Source: an uncultured Clostridia bacterium
GTDB taxonomy: Bacteria > Bacillota > Clostridia > Christensenellales > UBA1242
Direction of reading: 5' to 3'
DNA: 5,215 bases
Assembly (NCBI GenBank): GCA_948434855.1
Contig: CAOJFR010000047.1
Coordinates: 1 to 5,215, forward strand
A program made the translations under genes and the position numbers. This document shows, one piece after another, positions 1 through 4,659 of the stretch (positions are counted from its first letter, which is position 1; every line of letters starts with the position of its first letter). The notes beneath the pieces were generated by a model. That model was not told the DNA's origin, did no database searches, and saw only the letters and a program-made list of their open reading frames with translations.

Positions 1-375
<375 letters not shown>

Positions 376-443
376 AAAGGAGTAGTGTTATCACTACATC
401 TTGTCGATTGAGAGGTTAGAAATATCTAGCTTCAATAAAATTT

Positions 444-491
444 CCATAACTAACTTAGTTATGGCTTTGATGACCAGTAAACACATCAAAG
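444..491 (+). repeat. Two adjacent hairpins in the 16S trailer
   Basis: The first inverted repeat pairs CCATAACT (444-451) with AGTTATGG (457-464) around a five-base loop. The second pairs CTTTGATG (465-472) with CATCAAAG (484-491) around an eleven-base loop. The stems abut without a spacer base, so they could stack coaxially. Neither is followed by a T run, so they are not intrinsic terminators. RNase processing or protection of the 16S precursor is a plausible role, but this is inference. Confidence 0.55.
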
Positions 492-503
492 TAAAAATAA
501 AAA

Positions 504-518
504 TATTACAGTGTAATA
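504..518. repeat. Perfect 7-1-7 inverted repeat, operator-like
   Basis: TATTACA-G-TGTAATA is perfectly symmetric about base 511. The shape resembles repressor operators with TTACA/TGTAA half-sites (BlaI/MecI type) or the 7-1-7 layout of Fur-family boxes, but the exact sequence matches neither consensus. It lies inside the transcribed 16S trailer, about 105 bases before the promoter of the first protein gene. The ten bases AGTGTAATAC at 510-519 recur at 4526-4535 before the 23S. It could be a protein site, an RNA hairpin or chance. Confidence 0.35.
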
Positions 519-569
519 CAAGAATGACCTATAAAAAGTGCATCAATATATTAACAATTTGTGAAAGAT

Positions 570-601
570 AAAAAGCAACCACTATTGTGGTTGCTTTTTT
601 T
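570..601 (+). terminator. Intrinsic terminator after 16S rRNA
   Basis: A perfect 13-bp stem (570-582 with 587-599) closes a TATT loop. Its core is GCAACCAC/GTGGTTGC, and a run of seven T residues covers 595-601. This is a textbook Rho-independent terminator reading rightwards. It lies 195 bases after the mature 16S end and before any protein gene, so it should end the 16S transcript unless an rRNA antitermination complex overrides it. The A-rich left arm could also stop leftward transcription. Confidence 0.9.
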
Positions 602-624
602 GTGTTAAAATTTTTATTTCGCTA

Positions 625-653
625 TTGCAATTAAAAAAAATTGGTGCTATAAT
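625..653 (+). promoter_or_regulatory. Extended -10 sigma-A promoter for the 211-residue gene
   Basis: The -35 box is TTGCAA (625-630), the spacer is exactly 17 bases, and the -10 box is TATAAT (648-653) preceded by TG at 645-646 (extended -10). The start point would fall near 660, giving a leader of about 19 bases before the ATG at 679. The site begins 24 bases after the 16S terminator, so the gene has its own transcription. It also rules out a TTG start at 625, which would lie upstream of the mRNA 5' end. Confidence 0.85.
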
Positions 654-665
654 CAAAAAAACGAC

Positions 666-671
666 AAGGGA
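666..671 (+). promoter_or_regulatory. Ribosome binding site setting the start at 679
   Basis: AAGGGA lies seven bases before the ATG at 679. It is a moderate match to AAGGAG, and it sits inside the short leader predicted from the promoter. Both facts favour the ATG at 679 over the in-frame TTG at 625. Confidence 0.65.
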
Positions 672-678
672 AATTCTT

Positions 679-1314
679 ATGAAAAGTTTTAATTTTGAAA
701 GTTTTAAAAATGAAATGCTTAGAATTTTGGGAAGAAATTTTCAGCTTAGCAAACTAACTAAGTTTCTTCCAGTAAGTCATGGAGACCGTGATTTTGAAGA
801 TAGAATTTTTATTTTTGAATCAGAGGAAGAAGTTGATGAATTTATGGGCTTGAACATTTCAGGGCAGATTGATGACATGAAGCTTAATAACTCTCAGGAT
901 TATGAGGATGGACTTAAACGTTTTTCTGAAGAGTTTGAAAAATTTATTTCTTTAAACAACAATTCTGCTGATGCTCGTGAGTTTAAAGAACTTTCTTCTA
1001 TATTAAAGAGTCTTAGAACTAAAGATGAATATGAAAAGTCTCTTGCCACAACTTTTTTGCAAGAGAATAGAAAAAAGATGGCAGAAAATGTTCCTATCAT
1101 TTTTGCTAGAGATATTAAAAACCTTTGGCTTGTTATTGAAAATGCTTGTAAAGACCCTTATGATTTTCAGCAAAAAGATATTGTTTTGATGGTGACTGCA
1201 GATGAAAGTCTTGCGAGAACTTTGGCTGATAGAACTGGTGGTTTGTGTTATGCAAGAAAACTGTCTGAAGAAAAATCGCTTATTGAAGCAGTGGCAGCCC
1301 AAAAAGGTGAATAG
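679..1314 (+). CDS. Hypothetical soluble protein, 211 aa
   Basis: I do not recognise this protein. It is 211 residues, charged, with no signal peptide or membrane segment. Residues 1-30 look helical and residues 40-47 (ERIFIFES-like, DRIFIFES as read) look like a beta strand. Residues 74-137 form a long acidic-to-basic helical region rich in E and K. The C-terminal part has a hydrophobic segment at 139-156, a strand IVLMVTA at 168-174 and a helix after it, so a small alpha/beta domain is possible. The start at 679 is set by the promoter at 625-653 and the AAGGGA site; an extension to a TTG at 625 is unlikely. It is the only gene in the insert on the rRNA strand, is monocistronic, and ends at a terminator three bases past its TAG stop. 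Coding is well supported; function is unknown. Confidence 0.85.
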   Translation: MKSFNFESFKNEMLRILGRNFQLSKLTKFLPVSHGDRDFEDRIFIFESEEEVDEFMGLNISGQIDDMKLNNSQDYEDGLKRFSEEFEKFISLNNNSADAREFKELSSILKSLRTKDEYEKSLATTFLQENRKKMAENVPIIFARDIKNLWLVIENACKDPYDFQQKDIVLMVTADESLARTLADRTGGLCYARKLSEEKSLIEAVAAQKGE

Positions 1315-1316
1315 TA

Positions 1317-1348
1317 AACAAAAACTCCCAAAACTGGGAGTTTTTGTT
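1317..1348. terminator. Bidirectional terminator between convergent genes
   Basis: A perfect 14-bp stem (1317-1330 with 1335-1348) closes an AAAC loop. The core is ACTCCCA/TGGGAGT, with an A-rich left arm and a T-rich right arm, so it gives a U tract on either strand. It ends the rightward 211-residue gene (stop at 1312-1314) and the leftward gene whose TAA occupies 1350-1348. One hairpin thus serves both convergent transcripts. Confidence 0.9.
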
Positions 1349-1695
1349 TAACTTTTTTGATAATTATCTAGCATTGTTTCATATTTGCCAATTTCTGAAG
1401 CGATGTTTTTTTGTTTGAATTTGAAAGTTGCAAGCTGATTTTGCTTTAAGTTGATTTCTGCCATAATTGCAGTTTCTGATTCAAAGGCTTCCATCCATAG
1501 TTTTTTGCTTTCTTCTGAGTTATCCTTTTTATATATTGCATATGCTTGCTCTCTTGCTTCTGGCTTGCCAGCTTTAACAGCTTTTAATATTTCTAGCTCA
1601 GACAAGAGTTTTATTATTGCTTGACTATATTCTCCAAGCTGTTTATATAAGTTTGTAATTTTTGCTTCTATTTCTTCTATGTTTAATTTTGTCAT
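1348..1695 (-). CDS. Hypothetical helical/coiled-coil protein, 115 aa
   Basis: I do not recognise this family. The 115-residue product is charged, soluble and almost wholly helical by eye. Residues 4-40 form one heptad-like helix with I and L at regular spacing. Residues 41-66 are a polar, lysine-rich segment, and residues 66-113 form a second long helix. That suggests a helical hairpin or a coiled-coil dimer. There is no cysteine. The start at 1695 follows AGAGGA by six bases; a longer reading from 1725 would begin upstream of or at the predicted mRNA start. It has its own promoter at 1729-1757 and shares the terminator at 1317-1348. It may also receive readthrough from the gene at 2081-1764, because no strong terminator separates them. 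Role unknown. Confidence 0.8.
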   Translation of the reverse strand: MTKLNIEEIEAKITNLYKQLGEYSQAIIKLLSELEILKAVKAGKPEAREQAYAIYKKDNSEESKKLWMEAFESETAIMAEINLKQNQLATFKFKQKNIASEIGKYETMLDNYQKS

Positions 1696-1701
1696 TATGC
1701 T

Positions 1702-1707
1702 TCCTCT
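1702..1707 (-). promoter_or_regulatory. Ribosome binding site setting the start at 1695
   Basis: On the minus strand AGAGGA lies six bases before the ATG at 1695-1693. The alternative upstream ATG at 1725 has no such site and would lie at or before the transcript start, so the shorter protein is preferred. Confidence 0.7.
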
Positions 1708-1728
1708 TATTTTGATTTTAACCAAAAC

Positions 1729-1757
1729 ATTATATAATAATTATAATTAAAATTCAA
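1729..1757 (-). promoter_or_regulatory. Sigma-A promoter for the 115-residue gene
   Basis: Read on the minus strand, TTGAAT (1757-1752) is followed after exactly 17 bases by TATAAT (1734-1729). The start point would be near 1722, giving a leader of about 27 bases. The -35 box lies only seven bases past the stop codon of the gene upstream. Confidence 0.75.
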
Positions 1758-1774
1758 GTGTTATTATGAATTTT
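1749..1774 (-). repeat. AT-rich inverted repeat at the end of the 105-residue gene
   Basis: AAAATTCA (1749-1756) pairs with TGAATTTT (1767-1774) around a ten-base loop that holds the TAA stop of the gene at 2081-1764. The left arm overlaps the -35 box of the next promoter. As a terminator it would be weak, since the stem has one G-C pair and no clean T run. It could be a DNA site or chance. Confidence 0.3.
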
Positions 1775-2081
1775 CTTTTCCACCGTTATAAGCACTGTGT
1801 TCTTTTCTTTTGAGTGCCATAAGTTTAGAGATTTTTTTAATTTCATTTTTTGTTCTTCTTATATCTCTATTTATACCTGAAATGGCAAGACTGCATAACT
1901 CTCTATCTGAGCAGTATGCTTCAATATCTTTGCAGCAAAGTGGACTTACGAAAAGTTCTGTGCTTCTTAAAACAGATGTGCTTTGAGAGTTTAATAGTTG
2001 TTCCATTTCATTTTCATAAGATTTAAGTTTTGCCTCTTGCAATTTTAGTTCAGCCTCTAACTCAAAATAGCTTTTTTTCAT
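1764..2081 (-). CDS. Hypothetical helical protein with four cysteines, 105 aa
   Basis: I do not recognise this family. The product has 105 residues with helix, middle segment and helix. Residues 2-30 are a charged, leucine-bearing helix with coiled-coil character. Residues 46-70 carry four cysteines (C49, C50, C57 and C63), the highest cysteine content among the seven proteins. Residues 66-95 form a strongly basic helix. The cysteine spacing could bind a metal or form disulfides, but it fits no named motif that I know. No signal peptide or membrane span is seen. The ATG at 2081 follows AGGGGTG (2092-2086), and a fully consensus promoter lies at 2112-2140. The next gene downstream starts about 70 bases away and has its own promoter. 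Role unknown. Confidence 0.8.
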   Translation of the reverse strand: MKKSYFELEAELKLQEAKLKSYENEMEQLLNSQSTSVLRSTELFVSPLCCKDIEAYCSDRELCSLAISGINRDIRRTKNEIKKISKLMALKRKEHSAYNGGKENS

Positions 2082-2111
2082 TTCACACCCCTAAATAAAC
2101 TTTATATATAA

Positions 2112-2140
2112 ATTATATGGCGAAACTATAATTCTGTCAA
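2112..2140 (-). promoter_or_regulatory. Perfect consensus sigma-A promoter
   Basis: On the minus strand TTGACA (2140-2135), 17 bases and TATAAT (2117-2112) match the sigma-A consensus at all twelve positions. The start point would be near 2105, about 24 bases before the ATG at 2081. It drives the 105-residue gene and possibly the 115-residue gene after it. Confidence 0.88.
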
Positions 2141-2162
2141 TATGCTTTTTTGAAATAAAATA

Positions 2163-2187
2163 AAAAATCCCGTATTTTGGGATTTTT
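2163..2187 (-). terminator. Intrinsic terminator of the 121/109-residue gene pair
   Basis: A nine-bp stem (2163-2171 with 2179-2187, core ATCCC/GGGAT) has a seven-base loop and yields a U-rich tract when read leftwards. Two bases of the upstream gene's TAA (2188-2186) lie in the stem. The A-rich left arm and T-rich right arm also allow rightward function, but no rightward gene precedes it. Confidence 0.82.
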
Positions 2188-2515
2188 ATTTTGCTGGTTC
2201 GCTTTCTGGTTGTTGATATTTATTTAATTTTATTTCAATTTCATTTAGATTATCTTTGCTTTCAATTAATATAGTTGCAAGTGCTTCCATTGCCTTCATT
2301 TGTCTTTTTAGATCTTCTCTGGTTTCTTTAATCATTTCTGCATCACCAGAAAAATATTTTGATTCATTTATTCTTTTAAGGGTGTTTCTTAAAATTGAAT
2401 TATTTACCTTTATGGCACTTGTTAAAATTTTGTATCTTTCATTGCACTCATCAATTAAAAGTTCAAGTTCATGTTTTTCAGCTTTTAGTGCTAAAATTTG
2501 TTCGTCTTTTCTCAT
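2186..2515 (-). CDS. Hypothetical coiled-coil protein, 109 aa
   Basis: I do not recognise this family. The 109-residue product is very rich in E, K and L. Residues 2-50 form a continuous helix with heptad-like leucines and isoleucines. A short break with glycine at about 55-58 is followed by a second long helix at 59-100, and a polar proline-bearing tail follows (103-109). A two-helix antiparallel hairpin is a reasonable guess. There is one cysteine (C24). The start at 2515 is chosen because AAAGGGAG lies seven bases upstream, inside the end of the preceding gene. A longer reading to 2578 would overlap that gene by about 60 bases. Only one base separates it from the previous TAA, so the two are translationally coupled. 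Role unknown, probably a partner of its upstream neighbour. Confidence 0.82.
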   Translation of the reverse strand: MRKDEQILALKAEKHELELLIDECNERYKILTSAIKVNNSILRNTLKRINESKYFSGDAEMIKETREDLKRQMKAMEALATILIESKDNLNEIEIKLNKYQQPESEPAK

Positions 2516-2516
2516 T

Positions 2517-2882
2517 TTACATCTCCCTTTGTTCGCTACTTCCAAAAAGACTTTCAAGACAAGCAATTCGTTCTTCAATTTTTTTAACCAAGTCTTTAGA
2601 AACTGTATGCAAAGTTTTTAATGTTGCTTCATCAAGATTTGACTCTGCAATGTTTAGTTTTTGTGCAAGCTCTGGGCTTAAAACCTCAGTTGTAGGAATT
2701 GGGCTCTGTGGCTCTCTATTTGCTTCCTCGCAGGTTGCTGGATATCTTTTTATGCGAGCTTTAAGTTTTTTTAAAATTGATTTTAGTTTATCAATATCCC
2801 TTATAAATATTGTTTTTTTTTCAGTTTCATAAATAGACAAAACTTCTGTATATATTTGTCTTATTGACAACTTGTTACTCAT
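2517..2882 (-). CDS. Hypothetical two-segment helical protein, 121 aa
   Basis: I do not recognise this family. Residues 5-46 are a basic amphipathic helical region ending in a lysine/arginine-rich stretch. Residues 47-70 form a proline-rich, polar linker (P48, P58, P61, P63 and P70). Residues 70-112 form a second, more acidic helical region, and a polar tail follows. The helix-linker-helix plan resembles the other small proteins here, without clear sequence identity. Two cysteines, C51 and C108, are present. The ATG at 2882 follows AGGA (in GTGAGGA) by seven bases, and a promoter with a 17-base spacer lies at 2904-2932. It is the first gene of a two-gene unit, and its last codons contain the ribosome binding site of the next gene. 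Role unknown. Confidence 0.83.
   Translation of the reverse strand: MSNKLSIRQIYTEVLSIYETEKKTIFIRDIDKLKSILKKLKARIKRYPATCEEANREPQSPIPTTEVLSPELAQKLNIAESNLDEATLKTLHTVSKDLVKKIEERIACLESLFGSSEQREM
2523..2530 (-). promoter_or_regulatory. Ribosome binding site embedded in the upstream gene
   Basis: AAAGGGAG, read on the minus strand, lies inside the last codons of the 121-residue gene and seven bases before the ATG at 2515. It decides the start of the 109-residue gene and implies translational coupling across a one-base gap. Confidence 0.75.
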
Positions 2883-2903
2883 AATATTATCCTCACTGAC
2901 TTT

Positions 2904-2932
2904 ATTATATTATAAAAGAATAAAAATTTCAA
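2904..2932 (-). promoter_or_regulatory. Sigma-A promoter for the 121/109-residue pair
   Basis: On the minus strand TTGAAA (2932-2927) is followed after 17 bases by TATAAT (2909-2904). A second TATAAT at 2914-2909 would leave a spacer of only 12 bases and is disfavoured. The start point would fall near 2897, giving a leader of about 14 bases that still contains the ribosome binding site. Confidence 0.75.
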
Positions 2933-2953
2933 GACCTGCTTAAATTTTTAAAT

Positions 2954-2979
2954 AAAAAAAGAGTGAAAACTCACTCTTT
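2954..2979 (-). terminator. Intrinsic terminator of the 287/67-residue gene pair
   Basis: A nine-bp stem (2958-2966 with 2971-2979, core GAGTGA/TCACTC) closes a four-base loop. Read leftwards it is followed by a run of seven U residues from the A tract at 2954-2960. Two bases of the stop codon of the 67-residue gene fall in the stem. Confidence 0.88.
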
Positions 2980-3181
2980 ATGCTTTAAATACATATTTAA
3001 AACCATTCCAAATGTCTATGAAGAAGTTTTTTATTCCTGCAAAGAAGCCATCTTCAAAGTCTTGAGTTAACATTTCAATTCCATAGCCCTCATTTGCAAA
3101 CAAGAAATAGATTGTGAATAGGGTGGTGAACAATATGAAGATAACTAAAAATATGATTCCTATAATTTTTAATGCTTTCAT
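2978..3181 (-). CDS. Small single-span membrane protein, 67 aa
   Basis: I do not recognise this family. The 67-residue product begins with a short basic stretch (MKALK) followed by one very hydrophobic segment at about 6-29, consistent with a single transmembrane helix with the N-terminus inside. Residues 31-45 are acidic. Residues 46-67 form an aromatic-rich, probably amphipathic tail with F46, F47, F53, F54, W58, F61, Y63 and F65. An uncleaved anchor is more likely than a signal peptide, since there is no clear cleavage site. The start at 3181 is supported by a perfect AAAGGAGG site that overlaps the stop codon of the 287-residue gene. The two genes form one unit ending at 2954-2979. It could be an accessory membrane subunit or a small toxin; neither is proven. 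Confidence 0.82.
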   Translation of the reverse strand: MKALKIIGIIFLVIFILFTTLFTIYFLFANEGYGIEMLTQDFEDGFFAGIKNFFIDIWNGFKYVFKA

Positions 3182-3186
3182 GATTT

Positions 3187-3194
3187 CCTCCTTT
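3187..3194 (-). promoter_or_regulatory. Perfect ribosome binding site overlapping the upstream stop
   Basis: On the minus strand AAAGGAGG is fully complementary to the 16S end and lies five bases before the ATG at 3181. It overlaps the TAA of the 287-residue gene (3195-3193), so the membrane protein should be translated efficiently from the same mRNA. Confidence 0.85.
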
Positions 3195-4056
3195 AGTTTG
3201 AATCGTTTGCAGCATTTCGTTTTTCAACAAAGTTTGTTGTATATGCCACACCGTTAATCTTTAGGTCGTTTAATATTAATATTTGTCTGGATGCACTTAT
3301 AAAGTTTTTAGCAGTATATTTTGAATTGAATCGGTTGAAAGTTGTTGTTTTTGGATAGGCGGTTGGAAGCTTGAGTTTTGGAATGATAAGTTTTGTGACT
3401 TTTCCGTGTTGCTTTGAAATGTTTATTCTTTCACTTACAAGTTTTTCGGCACGCTTTGTTGCGGAAATGATTTGTGGTTTTGTGCTGCTATCAAACACAT
3501 TTATAACAAGCTTTGATTTGCCGGCATATTTTTTGAACTCAGTCTTTTTAACCATTTCTGAAATCATATAGTTTTCATAAGTTTTATCAAATGGAATGAT
3601 TTCGTCTGATCCATTAATATGCTCTGTTATTTTTTTTATATTTTGAACTGCAGACATGGTGTCTTTTTCAGAGTTGTCTAACATTTCACTGAAATAGTCT
3701 ATTATTTCTTCATTTTTTAAAAGCATATATGGAACGCCATCTTTAAAGAAAACTTTTTCAGTTTGAGCAAAATATGATTTATTGTAAATTTCTGCAATTG
3801 TAACAAGATTTGGAGAAATGGTTTCATAGGAGTCAAAAAACTGTTTGGTCTGTTTTCTGAACATATAGCTATAGTTTTTTATTTCTTTAAGATAAAACTC
3901 TAGGAAACTGAGAGGAACTTCTTTGTTTTTATATATTTCAGCATACTTTCTGAAAGCTTGCTGAAAGATTGCCTGAACAATAGTCATGTTTTCTGGCAAA
4001 GACAAAAAGGTTTCGTCTGATGGAAGCTCTATGTTATAAACCCCATTTGCTATCAT
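3193..4056 (-). CDS. Hypothetical soluble protein, 287 aa
   Basis: I do not recognise this family. The 287-residue product has no signal peptide or membrane span and contains neither cysteine nor tryptophan. Residues 25-75 are helical and rich in aromatic residues (F, Y). Residues 85-170 continue with mixed helices and acidic patches. Residues 170-255 are strongly basic (many K and R) with short strands such as KLVINVFD at 182-189 and KLIIPKLKL at 222-230. The basic half could bind nucleic acid or an acidic partner, which is inference. The ATG at 4056 is chosen because AAGGAG lies six bases upstream and the promoter at 4075-4103 would exclude a longer start at a TTG at 4107. It is the first gene of a unit with the membrane protein, and it diverges from the 23S promoter region. 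Confidence 0.85.
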   Translation of the reverse strand: MIANGVYNIELPSDETFLSLPENMTIVQAIFQQAFRKYAEIYKNKEVPLSFLEFYLKEIKNYSYMFRKQTKQFFDSYETISPNLVTIAEIYNKSYFAQTEKVFFKDGVPYMLLKNEEIIDYFSEMLDNSEKDTMSAVQNIKKITEHINGSDEIIPFDKTYENYMISEMVKKTEFKKYAGKSKLVINVFDSSTKPQIISATKRAEKLVSERINISKQHGKVTKLIIPKLKLPTAYPKTTTFNRFNSKYTAKNFISASRQILILNDLKINGVAYTTNFVEKRNAANDSN

Positions 4057-4062
4057 AATTTT

Positions 4063-4068
4063 CTCCTT
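4063..4068 (-). promoter_or_regulatory. Ribosome binding site setting the start at 4056
   Basis: AAGGAG, read on the minus strand, lies six bases before the ATG at 4056. The predicted transcript start falls at about 4068, so the site would sit at the very 5' end of the mRNA, an unusually short leader. Confidence 0.75.
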
Positions 4069-4074
4069 ATCCTT

Positions 4075-4103
4075 ATTATAAAGGTAAGTGATTGTAAATT
4101 CAA
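4075..4103 (-). promoter_or_regulatory. Sigma-A promoter for the 287/67-residue pair
   Basis: On the minus strand TTGAAT (4103-4098) is followed after exactly 17 bases by TATAAT (4080-4075). The start point would be near 4068, about 12 bases before the ATG. It is back to back with the rightward promoter candidates for the 23S. Confidence 0.78.
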
Positions 4104-4143
4104 GCAAAAAAATGAAAATAATATGTTTTTTTGAAAAAATCTA

Positions 4144-4172
4144 TTGACAAAAAATCTTAAAAGTAGTAATTT
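4144..4172 (+). promoter_or_regulatory. Possible upstream 23S promoter
   Basis: TTGACA (4144-4149) is followed after 17 bases by TAATTT (4167-4172). The -35 box is perfect and the -10 box is only fair. A transcript from here would start near 4179, at the left arm of the inverted repeat, and run through the stronger promoter into the 23S. Tandem promoters are common before rRNA genes. Confidence 0.5.
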
Positions 4173-4178
4173 ATAGGA

Positions 4179-4216
4179 GTTGTTTTGCAAAAATTTAATT
4201 TTTTGCTCATAACAAC
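4179..4216 (+). repeat. Imperfect hairpin GTTGTT...AACAAC before the 23S promoter
   Basis: GTTGTT (4179-4184) pairs with AACAAC (4211-4216), and inside it GCAAAAA (4187-4193) pairs with TTTTTGC (4200-4206), with a 2x4 internal loop between the stems. No T run follows, so it is not a standard terminator. A further GTTGTT at 4265-4270 overlaps the -35 box of the main 23S promoter, so the AACAAC arm has two possible partners. Confidence 0.45.
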
Positions 4217-4221
4217 ATTAT

Positions 4222-4297
4222 CGCAAAAATATAATCTAAAAATTTTTTAATTTTTTTTAAAAAAGTTGTTGACATTATATTTTGTTTGTGATAATAT
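4222..4297 (+). promoter_or_regulatory. Main 23S rRNA promoter with A/T-tract upstream element
   Basis: TTGACA (4269-4274), a 17-base spacer and TAATAT (4292-4297) form a near-consensus promoter, with TG at 4289-4290 giving an extended -10. The bases upstream of the -35 box (4222-4264) are almost pure A and T tracts, as in the UP elements that raise rRNA promoter strength. The start point should be near 4304, about 390 bases before the mature 23S. No protein gene follows before the 23S, so this promoter most likely serves the 23S (and any 5S beyond the window). Confidence 0.82.
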
Positions 4298-4303
4298 ATA
4301 AGC

Positions 4304-4429
4304 ATTCCGCACGGCTTATGCCCAGGAATATGATTGAATTTAATAGACCATGTATACAATTATACCTCTGGATGTAACTTAATTAAAAAAGCTTCGGCTG
4401 AGTGATTATCTTATGTCTAGATTTTTTTT
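4304..4429 (+). ncRNA. Possible structured leader or small RNA before the 23S
   Basis: This is the first ~126 bases of the predicted 23S transcript, ending in eight T residues (4422-4429). Possible pairings are ATTCC with GGAAT around a GGC-TTAT-GCC hairpin (4304-4328), CCA/TGG enclosing GTATA-CAAT-TATAC (4348-4371), TTAAT (4340-4344) with ATTAA (4382-4386), and AGC-TTCG-GCT (4390-4399). An alternative TAGAC (4344-4348) with GTCTA (4415-4419) pairing sits just before the T run and would disrupt the others. That pattern fits an attenuator or a separate small RNA, but the final stem is weak and I recognise no known RNA family. Confidence 0.35.
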
Positions 4430-4448
4430 GGTCAAAAATTCAATTTCG

Positions 4449-4481
4449 CACATTGACAACTGCATATTATTAAAGTTTATA
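4449..4481 (+). promoter_or_regulatory. boxA-like rRNA leader motif or second 23S promoter
   Basis: CATTGACAACTGCATA (4451-4466) resembles the CTTTGAAAACTG-type motif found in Bacillota rRNA leaders and spacers, where it is associated with antitermination. The same bases also give TTGACA (4453-4458), 17 bases and TTTATA (4476-4481), which could be a promoter. The sequence alone does not decide between the two. Confidence 0.4.
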
Positions 4482-4636
4482 TATTATATAGTATATAACG
4501 AGAATCAGAGTTAATCAAATATAATAGTGTAATACGCTAATATACAATTTAAGTCAAAACAACCGTTTTGAAAATAAATTATTTATTATAATTTACGCTG
4601 AGTTAATTAACAATAACAAAGTAAAAATGCAAAGGC

Positions 4637-4659
4637 AATTAGTTTTTTAAGAACTAATT
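4637..4659 (+). repeat. Hairpin just before the 23S
   Basis: AATTAGTT (4637-4644) pairs perfectly with AACTAATT (4652-4659), and two further pairs can form inside the loop. No T run follows, so it is not a terminator. It lies about 40 bases before the mature 23S and may help processing of the precursor. Confidence 0.5.

Larger units (their letters stand above)
376..569 (+). other. 16S 3' trailer with hairpins
   Basis: This is the transcribed trailer between the mature 16S end and the terminator. It has no gene and no tRNA. AAAGGAG at 376-382 is complementary to the anti-Shine-Dalgarno region just before it. A hairpin GTAGTG-TTAT-CACTAC lies at 382-397. Two perfect hairpins sit back to back at 444-464 and 465-491, with an 8-9 bp stem and an 8 bp stem. 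A 7-1-7 inverted repeat follows at 504-518. The trailer probably carries 16S precursor processing signals, whose partner strand would lie upstream of the 16S outside the window. Confidence 0.6.

Noticed and set aside
625..678. N-terminal extension of the 211-residue protein to a TTG at 625
   Set aside because: The TTG is the -35 box of the promoter, and the extension lies upstream of or around the predicted transcript start. The ATG at 679 has a ribosome binding site.
900..1302. Minus-strand open frames opposite the 211-residue gene
   Set aside because: Antisense shadows without a start signal; the plus-strand gene has promoter, ribosome binding site and terminator.
2516..2578. Longer start for the 109-residue protein at 2578
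   Set aside because: It would overlap the upstream gene by about 60 bases, while the ATG at 2515 has a well-placed AAAGGGAG.
2256..2832. Plus-strand open frames at 2256-2621 and 2395-2832
   Set aside because: They are rich in F, L and S, as expected for the antisense of lysine- and glutamate-rich helical genes, and lack promoters and ribosome binding sites.
3371..3571. 66-codon plus-strand open frame
   Set aside because: It is antisense to the 287-residue gene and has no supporting signals.
4057..4107. N-terminal extension of the 287-residue protein to a TTG at 4107
   Set aside because: It overlaps both promoter boxes at 4075-4103, and the ATG at 4056 has a good ribosome binding site.
4568..4592. 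TTGAAA ... TATAAT promoter close to the 23S
   Set aside because: The spacer is only 13 bases, too short for a sigma-A promoter.
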